From an uncultured Oscillospiraceae bacterium (GTDB taxonomy: Bacteria > Bacillota > Clostridia > Oscillospirales > Oscillospiraceae): a stretch of DNA of 23,621 nt. Within the stretch, counting starts at the first letter, position 1; every line of letters begins with the position of its first letter. The notes beneath the pieces were generated by a model, which saw nothing but the letters and a program-made list of their open reading frames with translations, ran no database searches and had not been told where the DNA came from. A program made the translations under genes and the position numbers. The stretch covers positions 1-23,621 of the forward strand of contig CAAERF010000613.1 in assembly GCA_900758315.1 (NCBI GenBank), written 5' to 3'. Of the stretch, positions 6,759-20,624 are shown piece after piece.

Positions 6759-8182
6759 AATACCTCCTCCTCTGCCAGAGGCAATGTCACCAGAAAGCGG
6801 CTGCCACCGCCGGAGCGCTCCTCCAGACGGATGGAGCCGCCGGCCCGCAGCACGATGTCGTGGACGATGGACAGTCCCAGACCGGTTCCGCCGGCCTCCC
6901 GGGAGCGGGCCTTGTCCACCCGGTAGAACCGTTCAAAGACTTTTTCCCGGTCCTCGGTTGGGATGCCAATTCCGGTGTCCTCCACCGTGAATACCACATC
7001 CTCGCCGTCCAGACCCAGCCGCACCCAGACGCTGCCGTCGGGCACATTGTACTTAATGGCGTTTTCAATCAGGTTGTTGGCGATGTGGGACATGTCGTCG
7101 CCGGAGATCTGCACCAGACAGCCGGAGGCCAGCTCGGAGTGGAGCACAATGCCTTTGCTCTCGGCCAGAGGCAGCAGCAGGTGGATGGCATAGCGCACCT
7201 GAGCGGAGATGTCAATGGTCTCCCGCTGTTCCTGGATTCCCCGGTCCAGCCGGGCCAGAGAGAGCAGTCCTTCGGTGATCCGGGCCAGCCGCTCCGCCTC
7301 ACGGCCGATATCCGTGACAAATTCCCGGGTCAGCTCCGGATCCATATCGGGATCCTGCAAAATGGAGTCGGACAGCAGGCGGATGGAGGTCAGCGGCGTT
7401 TTCAGCTCGTGAGAGGCATCGGCCACAAAGCGGCGGCGCATCTCCTCGGTCTCCTGAATCCGTTCAGTCATATGGTTGAACTCGTCGGCCATTTTGGCCA
7501 GCTGATCCTTACCTTTCAGCTGGATGCGGTGGTCGTAATGTCCCTCCTGGAAGGTGTGGATGGCGGCGAGCAGGTTGTTCATGCGCTGGGTCACCATGCG
7601 GGAGAGAAATACGCTGACCAGAACCGCGAACACGCAGACCAGCAGGGTGATGTTGCGCAGGTTGGACTGGAGTCCCAGGAGAATTTCCGCCTGCTCGGCG
7701 TCATACTCGTAGAGGTACACTGCACCGATGATGGTGTTGCAGTAGGTCACCGGCACTGCGGCCTCGCAGCGGAAGGCGTGATCCTGAAAGGCGGCGTGGA
7801 ATACATCCTGTCCGTCCAGCGCCTGGATCAGCTCCTGAAACAGGGCGTACTTCCGTTTTTTACCGGATTGCTGGGTGTCATAGAGGATTTTGGCGTCGGT
7901 GTCGGTGACGACCACCCGGGTCAGCCGGCCGTCGCCCACCAGCGTCATCACCTGTTTCACCCCATCTTCCTCTAAAGTCTCCAGCTCGGCCAGATTGGAG
8001 GCGATCATCTGGGCCTCGGTCAAAATGCTCTGCTTGGACTGAAAGACCAGGTTCTGAGAGGCCAGCAGGGGATAGGTGTTCAGCAACAGCAGGACAACGG
8101 CGATAATCACCAGGTAGGACAGGGCGAACTGAAGCTGAATGTTTTCGCTGGGCCGGATCCGGGGCAGTTTCCACTGTTTCAT
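6755..8182 (-). CDS. Two-component sensor histidine kinase (PhoR/WalK-like)
   Basis: A 475-aa membrane kinase. Order of parts: TM1 (about 20-40), extracytoplasmic sensor region (about 45-175), TM2 (about 178-198), HAMP (about 199-250), HisKA with phospho-acceptor H258 in DASHELKTPL, then the ATPase domain with N-box N370/N374 (NNLIEN), G1 box DTGIGI (402-407) and G2 box GGTGLGLSIV (431-440). All key catalytic residues are present. It starts 6 nt after the response regulator stop codon, with its ribosome binding site (GGGAAG) in the end of that gene, and overlaps the GerMN gene by 4 nt. The signal is unknown. Gene order regulator-kinase-GerMN next to a carboxypeptidase gene suggests envelope monitoring, which is inference. 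Confidence 0.94.
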   Translation of the reverse strand: MKQWKLPRIRPSENIQLQFALSYLVIIAVVLLLLNTYPLLASQNLVFQSKQSILTEAQMIASNLAELETLEEDGVKQVMTLVGDGRLTRVVVTDTDAKILYDTQQSGKKRKYALFQELIQALDGQDVFHAAFQDHAFRCEAAVPVTYCNTIIGAVYLYEYDAEQAEILLGLQSNLRNITLLVCVFAVLVSVFLSRMVTQRMNNLLAAIHTFQEGHYDHRIQLKGKDQLAKMADEFNHMTERIQETEEMRRRFVADASHELKTPLTSIRLLSDSILQDPDMDPELTREFVTDIGREAERLARITEGLLSLARLDRGIQEQRETIDISAQVRYAIHLLLPLAESKGIVLHSELASGCLVQISGDDMSHIANNLIENAIKYNVPDGSVWVRLGLDGEDVVFTVEDTGIGIPTEDREKVFERFYRVDKARSREAGGTGLGLSIVHDIVLRAGGSIRLEERSGGGSRFLVTLPLAEEEVL

Positions 8183-8188
8183 GGGCGA

Positions 8189-8905
8189 TCACTTCCCGCC
8201 GGCGGGCCGGTCCTGAGGCCGGCTTTTCAGGTAATAGCCGACGCCCCACTTGGTCATGATGCAGACCGGAGAGGCGGGATTGGGCTCCAGCTTCTCCCGC
8301 AGACGGCGGATGTGGACGTCCACCGTCCGGTCGTCGCCCTGGTACTCATAGCCCCAGACCTGATCCAGCAGGCTGGAGCGGCTGAACACCCGGTCCGGGT
8401 TGCGCAGCAGCAGCTCCATCAGATCAAATTCCCGGGCGGTCAGGGTCACCGGCTCGCCGTTGCGGGTGGCGCTGCGGGAGACCAGATCCAGGGTGATGGG
8501 GCCGCAGTGGAGCTGTTGCGGCGCCGGCTGGCTGGCCTTCTGCTCGGCGCCGGAGCGGCGCAGCAGGGCTCGGATCCTAGCCTTCAGCTCCAGAATGTTG
8601 AAGGGCTTGGTCACATAGTCGTCGGCGCCGCACTCGAAGCCCATCAGCTTGTCCATATCATCGCTGCGGGCGGTGAGCATAATAATCGGCACGTTGGAGA
8701 AGGAGCGGATCTCCATACACGCCTGCAATCCGTCAATCTTAGGCATCATCAAGTCCAAAATAATCAGGTCCGGCTGCTCCGCGCGGGCGAGAGAGACGGC
8801 GCTCTCTCCGTCGTACCCGACGATTACCTGGTAGCCCTCGTGTTCCAGATTGAACTGGATGCCTTTGATCACAAGTTTTTCGTCATCTACAACCAAAATC
8901 TTCAT
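8189..8905 (-). CDS. OmpR/PhoB-family response regulator
   Basis: A 238-aa DNA-binding regulator, partner of the downstream kinase. The receiver domain (1-115) has the acidic pocket D7/D8, phospho-acceptor D51 (LIILDLMMP), T78 and K100 (YVTKPF). A winged-helix effector domain follows after a short linker with GAEQKASQPAPQQ, ending in the usual TVDVHIRRLREKLEPNP recognition region. The ATG at 8905 has GGAG 8 nt upstream, inside the end of the comEA-like gene (5-nt gap). Targets are not shown by the sequence; the dyad at 9367-9400, between its own operon promoter and the dacA promoter, is a candidate but is an inverted rather than the direct repeat usual for this family. Confidence 0.95.
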   Translation of the reverse strand: MKILVVDDEKLVIKGIQFNLEHEGYQVIVGYDGESAVSLARAEQPDLIILDLMMPKIDGLQACMEIRSFSNVPIIMLTARSDDMDKLMGFECGADDYVTKPFNILELKARIRALLRRSGAEQKASQPAPQQLHCGPITLDLVSRSATRNGEPVTLTAREFDLMELLLRNPDRVFSRSSLLDQVWGYEYQGDDRTVDVHIRRLREKLEPNPASPVCIMTKWGVGYYLKSRPQDRPAGGK

Positions 8906-8910
8906 TGCGT

Positions 8911-9300
8911 TTACTCCACTGTAATATAGGGTAAAATGTCCTCCAGCGTGGCCGGGCCGATGCCGTCCACCTGAAGCAGTTCCTCGGGAGAGAGAAAATC
9001 GCCGTTTTCACGGCGGTAGTCCAGGATTGCCTGGGCCTTGACCGCACCGATTCCCTTCAGGCTCTCCAGCTCCTCCAGAGTCGCTGAGTTGATATGAACC
9101 AAATCGCCGGAGGTCAGCTGGCCCGAATCGGCGGAACGGCCGGTCAGAAGTTTCTTTTCAGAGACCTGGTGCTGGGTCTGCACCGAGATCTCAGAGCCTG
9201 CGCCGCTGTAAGAGAGGGTGGGAAGGGTCAGAATCAGACCCAGGGAGATCACAACAGTCGCTGCGATCCAGAGCAGCGGCCCCTTTTTGCCAATTTTCAT
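8911..9300 (-). CDS. ComEA-like helix-hairpin-helix protein
   Basis: A small 129-aa protein with one N-terminal membrane anchor (about residues 8-30) and a C-terminal pair of helix-hairpin-helix motifs: INSAT (70-74), LKGIGAVKA (81-89) and VDGIGPATLEDI (111-122). ComEA binds incoming double-stranded DNA at the cell surface during transformation. This version lacks the SLBB domain of longer ComEA proteins, so a DNA-binding role is likely but competence is unproven. I chose the ATG at 9300, which has a GGTGA ribosome binding site 5 nt upstream; the open frame continues upstream to 9501 but that part overlaps two promoters and reads poorly. It is the first gene of the four-gene operon, which is an unusual place for a comEA homologue (normally with comEC). 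Confidence 0.85.
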   Translation of the reverse strand: MKIGKKGPLLWIAATVVISLGLILTLPTLSYSGAGSEISVQTQHQVSEKKLLTGRSADSGQLTSGDLVHINSATLEELESLKGIGAVKAQAILDYRRENGDFLSPEELLQVDGIGPATLEDILPYITVE

Positions 9301-9318
9301 GATTTTCACCGGTTTCCG

Positions 9319-9347
9319 TTGCACAGAGGTGGCCGTTCTGGTATAAT
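9319..9347 (+). promoter_or_regulatory. Promoter of the D-Ala-D-Ala carboxypeptidase gene
   Basis: TTGCAC (9319-9324), a 17-nt spacer and TATAAT (9342-9347), with an upstream TG one base before the -10 (extended -10). The predicted start is near 9354, leaving a leader of about 98 nt. The leader contains the 9367-9400 inverted repeat. Confidence 0.75.
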
Positions 9348-9366
9348 GAACGAAATAAAGAAGGTC

Positions 9367-9400
9367 GAATAAGGGCGGAATAACTGTTCCGCGCTTATTC
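9367..9400. promoter_or_regulatory. Long inverted repeat between divergent promoters
   Basis: GAATAAG-G-GCGGAA (9367-9380) and TTCCGC-G-CTTATTC (9387-9400) form a 14-position dyad with one central G/G mismatch and a 6-nt loop. It sits downstream of both the plus-strand dacA start site and the minus-strand comEA-operon start site, so it is in both leaders. It could be a protein-binding operator or an RNA hairpin; the plus-strand side is followed by TTTG only, so it is a poor terminator. Confidence 0.7.
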
Positions 9401-9423
9401 TTTGAGCATAAGCCATACCAAAG

Positions 9424-9432
9424 ATTATAGCA
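9424..9432 (-). promoter_or_regulatory. Extended -10 promoter of the comEA-like/two-component operon
   Basis: On the minus strand the sequence TGCTATAAT is a perfect extended -10 element. No good -35 is found 16-18 nt upstream (TAGGAA at best), as is common for extended -10 promoters. Transcription would start near 9417, giving a leader of about 117 nt before the gene that starts at 9300. Confidence 0.6.
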
Positions 9433-9451
9433 TAGATAGCAGGGGTTTCCT

Positions 9452-10828
9452 ATGAAAAGATTTCGTTTCATTTCTCTTTTTCTGACGTTAGCCATTGTCA
9501 TTTCGCTGATGATGCCCAGTTCCTACGCGGCGTCCTCCCTTGTGAAGAAGATGTCGGTGGAGGCCAAGGCGGCGCTGCTGGAGGATCTGGACTCGGATAC
9601 GGTGCTGTACGCCCAGGATGCGGACAAAAAGGTCTATCCGGCCAGTCTGACCAAGGTGATGACCGCGCTGTTGGTCTTTGACGCCATCGACTCCGGCAAG
9701 CTCTCGATGGACAAGGTACTGACCGCAGACGGCACCATCTGGGAGGATCTGGAGCCGGACACCTCCAGCGCCAACATCCGGGCCGGGGAAAAACTGACGG
9801 TGGAGGAGCTCCTCTACTGCCTGCTGGTCCAGTCGGCGGGCGAGGCGGCCAATATGCTGGCCATGAACGTCTCTGGCTCCATTGCGGACTTTGTGAAGGA
9901 TATGAACCGGAAGGCGGAGGAGCTGGGCTGTAAGGGTACCCACTTCGCCAATACCAGCGGCATGCCGGATCCCGATCACTACACCACCTGCAACGACCTG
10001 TACCTGATCGCCAAGGCGGCCATGCAGTACGAGGGCTTCCGCAAGATCGTCGCCTCGGAGGACTGCCGCATCGGCAAGACCAACAAGAGCGAGGAGCGGC
10101 ACTACTACAATACCAACGGCCTGCTGTCCAATATGCGCTACTCCGGCTACGTCTACAGCAGCTGTATCGGCATCAAGACCGGCTCCACGGAGGACGCGGG
10201 CTACTGCCTCCTCTCCGCCGCCGAGCAGGACGGACGGACTCTGGTGGCAGTGGTGATGGGCTGCGAAAACCCCATCGACAGCGCGGGCAATGTCAAGCGC
10301 CTCCAGTTCTCGGAGAGCTCCCGCCTGCTCCAGTGGGGCTTTGAGAACTTCTCCGAGCAGACCATCCTGGACAGCACCTTCCCGGCCGGTGAGGTGAAGG
10401 TCAACCTCTCCCGGGAGGCCGATCATGTGACGGCGGTGCCGGAGGGCACGGTCTCCGCAGAGCTGCCCAACGATATTTCCATCGACGACTTTGATATCTC
10501 CACCGACCTCTATGAGGCCGTGGACGCACCGGTGCAGAAGGGCGATGTGCTGGGCAGCATGACCGTCAGCTTGGACGGCGTGGAGTACGGCACCGTGAAC
10601 CTGGTGGCGGCCAACGACGTCAGCCAGTCCACTCTGCTGGCCAAAAAGGCGGCGCTGCAAAAGCTGTTCTCCAAGGTTTGGGTGAGAATTTTGGCGGTCG
10701 TCATTCTGTTGGCGATTATCTACCTGGTCCTGCGCTTCAAGGTGTTCAACCGCAGACGCAATTCCTACAGTGGGAAAAAGCGCCGCAGCACCGGCGGCTA
10801 CCGGGGTGGACGCCGCAGAAGAAAGTAA
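9452..10828 (+). CDS. Serine-type D-alanyl-D-alanine carboxypeptidase (PBP5/DacA family)
   Basis: A 458-aa exported penicillin-binding protein that trims the terminal D-Ala from peptidoglycan pentapeptides. It has an N-terminal signal peptide ending near SSYA (residue 26), the catalytic S65-L-T-K68, and K242-T-G244 in IGIKTGST. The second active-site triad, normally S-x-N, reads S128-A-G130 (followed by EAAN), so the usual Asn is replaced by Gly. A C-terminal beta-rich domain (about 310-405) is followed by a membrane anchor (about 410-427) and a strongly basic, Arg/Gly-rich cytoplasmic tail. The family usually ends in an amphipathic helix, so this full membrane span with a basic tail is a variation seen in some clostridial members. 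The ribosome binding site is weak (AGGGG, 8 nt upstream). Confidence 0.92.
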   Translation: MKRFRFISLFLTLAIVISLMMPSSYAASSLVKKMSVEAKAALLEDLDSDTVLYAQDADKKVYPASLTKVMTALLVFDAIDSGKLSMDKVLTADGTIWEDLEPDTSSANIRAGEKLTVEELLYCLLVQSAGEAANMLAMNVSGSIADFVKDMNRKAEELGCKGTHFANTSGMPDPDHYTTCNDLYLIAKAAMQYEGFRKIVASEDCRIGKTNKSEERHYYNTNGLLSNMRYSGYVYSSCIGIKTGSTEDAGYCLLSAAEQDGRTLVAVVMGCENPIDSAGNVKRLQFSESSRLLQWGFENFSEQTILDSTFPAGEVKVNLSREADHVTAVPEGTVSAELPNDISIDDFDISTDLYEAVDAPVQKGDVLGSMTVSLDGVEYGTVNLVAANDVSQSTLLAKKAALQKLFSKVWVRILAVVILLAIIYLVLRFKVFNRRRNSYSGKKRRSTGGYRGGRRRRK

Positions 10829-10860
10829 GCCAACTGGTAAACTGAATTGTGAAAGAAAAG

Positions 10861-10899
10861 AAGGGCTCCTGTTTTCCACGTGGAAACAGGAGCCCTTTT
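10861..10899 (+). terminator. Terminator after the carboxypeptidase gene
   Basis: AAGGGCTCCTGTTT (10861-10874) pairs fully with AAACAGGAGCCCTT (10884-10897), with further inner pairing around ACGT, then TT. An A-rich run precedes it. The stem is very stable and lies 32 nt past the stop codon. Confidence 0.9.
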
Positions 10900-10927
10900 G
10901 GATATATCTGTGGCGATAAAACAAAAA

Positions 10928-10948
10928 GCAACAGAGAATTTCTGTTGC
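10928..10948 (-). terminator. Minus-strand terminator upstream of the rpoB promoter
   Basis: On the minus strand GCAACAGA and TCTGTTGC form a perfect 8-bp stem with a 5-nt loop followed by TTTTTGTTTT. It points away from rpoB, and no minus-strand gene precedes it, so it would stop antisense transcripts leaving the rpoB region or be a leftover of an earlier gene arrangement. Confidence 0.65.
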
Positions 10949-10963
10949 CCAGACAAGATTTGG

Positions 10964-10992
10964 TTGACAATCTGCCCCAAAAGTAGTATAAT
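10964..10992 (+). promoter_or_regulatory. Consensus promoter of rpoBC
   Basis: TTGACA (10964-10969), a 17-nt spacer and TATAAT (10987-10992): a perfect housekeeping promoter. Transcription should start near 10999. The resulting leader of about 186 nt (to 11184) has no ORF of note; it contains a TCAAATG/CATTTGA inverted repeat at 11125-11161 and an A/T-rich stretch around 11080-11110, with no recognised riboswitch or ribosomal-protein binding site. Confidence 0.9.
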
Positions 10993-11184
10993 AAATCGCT
11001 ATTGTGGATTTTACAGAAAAATCTTTTCCAGTTTTTCCACGGTTCTACTGTAGCATGTTCCGGCGGAAAAGGCAATAGCAAATGGTTTTTTAGAGGAATA
11101 TAAATATCAACTTCCCCGTGTGTATCAAATGACGATAGAGCGGCTGATTTGTTACATTTGACGAAAATGGAGTGTGAATCATCA

Positions 11185-14910
<3,726 letters not shown>

Positions 14911-14931
14911 TTCAGAGGAGGTAGAATTTAA

Positions 14932-18753
<3,822 letters not shown>

Positions 18754-18802
18754 TTTCACGACAGTCCAGCCTATCATAGACACAGACAGTAAGCGATAAT
18801 AG

Positions 18803-18839
18803 AGAGCAGGCACAATGTTCTGTTGTGCCTGCTCTTTTT
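18803..18839 (+). terminator. Terminator of the rpoBC operon
   Basis: AGAGCAGGCACAA (18803-18815) pairs with TTGTGCCTGCTCT (18823-18835), a perfect 13-bp stem with a 7-nt loop, followed by TTTT. It lies 50 nt past the rpoC stop codon. Confidence 0.93.
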
Positions 18840-18849
18840 GTATCCTGAA

Positions 18850-18970
18850 AACCACTGGCTGGGCTAGTGGTTCAAATTTACAGGTGGCAAGTGACAGTCA
18901 CTACGAGGCTGGCAGAGCGTACTTACGCGTTTACGCGTAAGCGAAGAACAAGAGATTTTGCTCCGCATAT
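18850..18970. other. Non-coding spacer with three inverted repeats between rpoC and the zinc permease gene
   Basis: This spacer between two terminators contains CCACT/AGTGG (18852-18869), GTGAC/GTCAC (18891-18901) and a perfect 9-bp dyad CTTACGCGT/ACGCGTAAG with a 2-nt gap (18922-18941). There is no ORF with a ribosome binding site. I see no recognised RNA family; a degenerate small RNA or remnant of a regulatory site is possible. Confidence 0.5.
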
Positions 18971-18997
18971 AAAAAACCCCCGGCGTAGCCAGGGGTT
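18971..18997 (-). terminator. Terminator of the dinB-znu operon
   Basis: On the minus strand AACCCC-T-GGC pairs with GCC-G-GGGGTT across a 3-nt loop, with one mismatch, and is followed by a T-tract. It lies 14 nt past the permease stop codon. Confidence 0.88.
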
Positions 18998-19011
18998 CAT
19001 TATTGATACTG

Positions 19012-19857
19012 TTATCCGCGCTTGCGCAGACAGAATGTGATGCCGAAGAAAAGGGCCAGACAGAGGGTGATGGAGGCGCCGGTAGAGGTGCCCACATAGA
19101 ACGAGATCAGCAGGCCGGCGACACCGGAGGCAATGGCGCCCAGCAGGGCGAACAGGGTGTACTGCCGCATGTTTTTTGCGATATTTCTGGCTGCGGCGCC
19201 GGGGAGGACCAGCAGGGAGTTGATCACCAGCAGACCGACCCAGCTCAGGGACAGGGTGACGACAACGGCGATGGCGCAGTTGAAGAGGGCCTCCAGCAGA
19301 CCGGTGCGAATGCCGCGGCTGTCCGCCAGAATGGGGTAGACGGCCGTGAGTGCCAGCTGGTTCAGGCGTGCGGCCCAGAGAATCAGAACCAGCAGCAGAA
19401 TCACAGCCAGGATGGCGATTTTACCCGGGGAGACGGAGAGAATATCACCGATCAGCAGGCTGTTGAACTTGGTAAAGCTGTGTCCGTTCAGCGTGGACAC
19501 AAAAATACCCAATGCGATTGCCGTGGAGGCAAAGACACCGATGATGGTGTCGCTGGCCAGTTTGGTTTTCTGCTGGACCCAGGTGAAGAGCAGGGCGAAA
19601 ACCACAGCCAGCGCCACAGCGCACCAGGTGGCGTCCACAAACCCGCACAGAGTGCCGATAGCGATGCCGGTAAAGGCGGAGTGGCCCAGGGCGTCGGAGA
19701 AAAAGGCCATGTGGTTTTCCACCACCATGGTGGAGAGCAGCCCGAAGAGCGGGGAGATAATCAGAACCGCCAGCAGCGCGTTTTTCATAAACAGCATGCT
19801 GCCCGGCTCCGCCCACTGGAAGGGCAGGAGATCCACCAGTGCATACCAGATACTCAT
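19012..19857 (-). CDS. znuB: Zinc/manganese-type ABC transporter permease
   Basis: The membrane channel subunit (281 aa) of an ABC-3 family importer for zinc, manganese or iron. There are about eight hydrophobic segments, with the family pattern DALGHSAFTGIAIG (around residue 55) and a late LLVINSLLVLPGAAARNIA motif that contacts the ATPase. It is the last gene of the operon and its ATG overlaps the ATPase stop codon by 4 nt (ATGA). Zinc is the most likely substrate given the three-histidine binding protein encoded upstream, but manganese cannot be excluded. The gene symbol is by analogy. Confidence 0.88.
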   Translation of the reverse strand: MSIWYALVDLLPFQWAEPGSMLFMKNALLAVLIISPLFGLLSTMVVENHMAFFSDALGHSAFTGIAIGTLCGFVDATWCAVALAVVFALLFTWVQQKTKLASDTIIGVFASTAIALGIFVSTLNGHSFTKFNSLLIGDILSVSPGKIAILAVILLLVLILWAARLNQLALTAVYPILADSRGIRTGLLEALFNCAIAVVVTLSLSWVGLLVINSLLVLPGAAARNIAKNMRQYTLFALLGAIASGVAGLLISFYVGTSTGASITLCLALFFGITFCLRKRG

Positions 19858-20624
19858 GTTGCCTCACCGCCTTTCTGGAACGGGCGCAGGAAGAGGGAGC
19901 GGAATTCCGGCGAGTGCAGGACTTCGTCCGGAGGACCGCTTTTCAGGACCCGCTGTTTCAGGAGGATCACCTTGTCCACCAGGTGCAGGGTGCTGAAATC
20001 GTGGGTGGAGAGCAGAACGGACAGGTCATAGCGGGTCCGGATCTCATCCAGTAGCGTCAGAAGCTGTCGCTCGCCCTCAATATCCACGCCAGACATGGGT
20101 TCGTCCAGAATCAGGATGTTGGGGACGGGCTCTAAAGCCATGGCCAGCAGGACCCGCTGCAATTCGCCGCCGGAGAGCTTTCCAACCTGTTTGTCGATCA
20201 AATCGCTGCCATTGACCCGGCTCAGACAGGTTTCTACGCGAGCACGCAGCTTGCCGGGAATGGGGAGAAAGACCGGCCAGTTGGAGATGGAGGCGACGAA
20301 CAGGTCCAGGACGCTGACCGGGTCGCTGGCGTCAAAGCTGGGGCTCTGTGGAACATAGCCGATGCGGGCTTTCATCCGGTTACCCGCCGCGGTCTGAAAT
20401 TGAATGCTGCCGGTGTAGGGCATCTGGCCCAGAATGGAGCGGAACAGGGAGCTTTTGCCGGCGCCATTGGGGCCGATTAGCGCAATCAGCTCACCGCAGT
20501 GCATGTGAAAGCTGACGTGGTCCAGAATCTGGTCGCTGCCCATAGTGACGGACAGGTCATCGACCCGCAGACAGCAGGAGCCGTGACAGCCCAGTGTGCA
20601 GCCCTTGTGTTTGATCGGTTTCAT
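19854..20624 (-). CDS. znuC: Zinc/manganese-type ABC transporter ATPase with Cys-rich N-terminus
   Basis: The cytoplasmic ATP-hydrolysing subunit, 256 aa. Walker A GPNGAGKSS is at 51-59 (K58), the signature LSGGELQRV near 149-157, and Walker B ILILDEP near 171-177. Ahead of the first strand of the ATPase fold is a short extension with C9, C13, H14, C17 and C18 (KGCTLGCHGSCCL), which looks like a metal-binding cluster. The gene overlaps the upstream binding-protein gene and the downstream permease gene by 4 nt each, so the three subunits are translationally coupled. The family call is secure; the metal-binding role of the extension is inference. Confidence 0.9.
   Translation of the reverse strand: MKPIKHKGCTLGCHGSCCLRVDDLSVTMGSDQILDHVSFHMHCGELIALIGPNGAGKSSLFRSILGQMPYTGSIQFQTAAGNRMKARIGYVPQSPSFDASDPVSVLDLFVASISNWPVFLPIPGKLRARVETCLSRVNGSDLIDKQVGKLSGGELQRVLLAMALEPVPNILILDEPMSGVDIEGERQLLTLLDEIRTRYDLSVLLSTHDFSTLHLVDKVILLKQRVLKSGPPDEVLHSPEFRSLFLRPFQKGGEAT

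Noticed and set aside
8911..9501. Longer version of the ComEA-like protein starting at 9501.
   Set aside because: The extra 67 residues would start upstream of the predicted transcription start, overlap the dacA coding start, and lack a signal or conserved sequence. The ATG at 9300 has a ribosome binding site and gives a normal membrane anchor.
10993..11184. Possible riboswitch or ribosomal-protein leader ahead of rpoB.
   Set aside because: Only a weak TCAAATG/CATTTGA pairing is visible. There is no T-box, no recognised riboswitch core and no terminator/antiterminator pair.
18866..18891. GTGGTTCAAATTT resembling a tRNA T-arm.
   Set aside because: No acceptor, D-arm or anticodon arm can be built around it, and there is no CCA end or matching stem.
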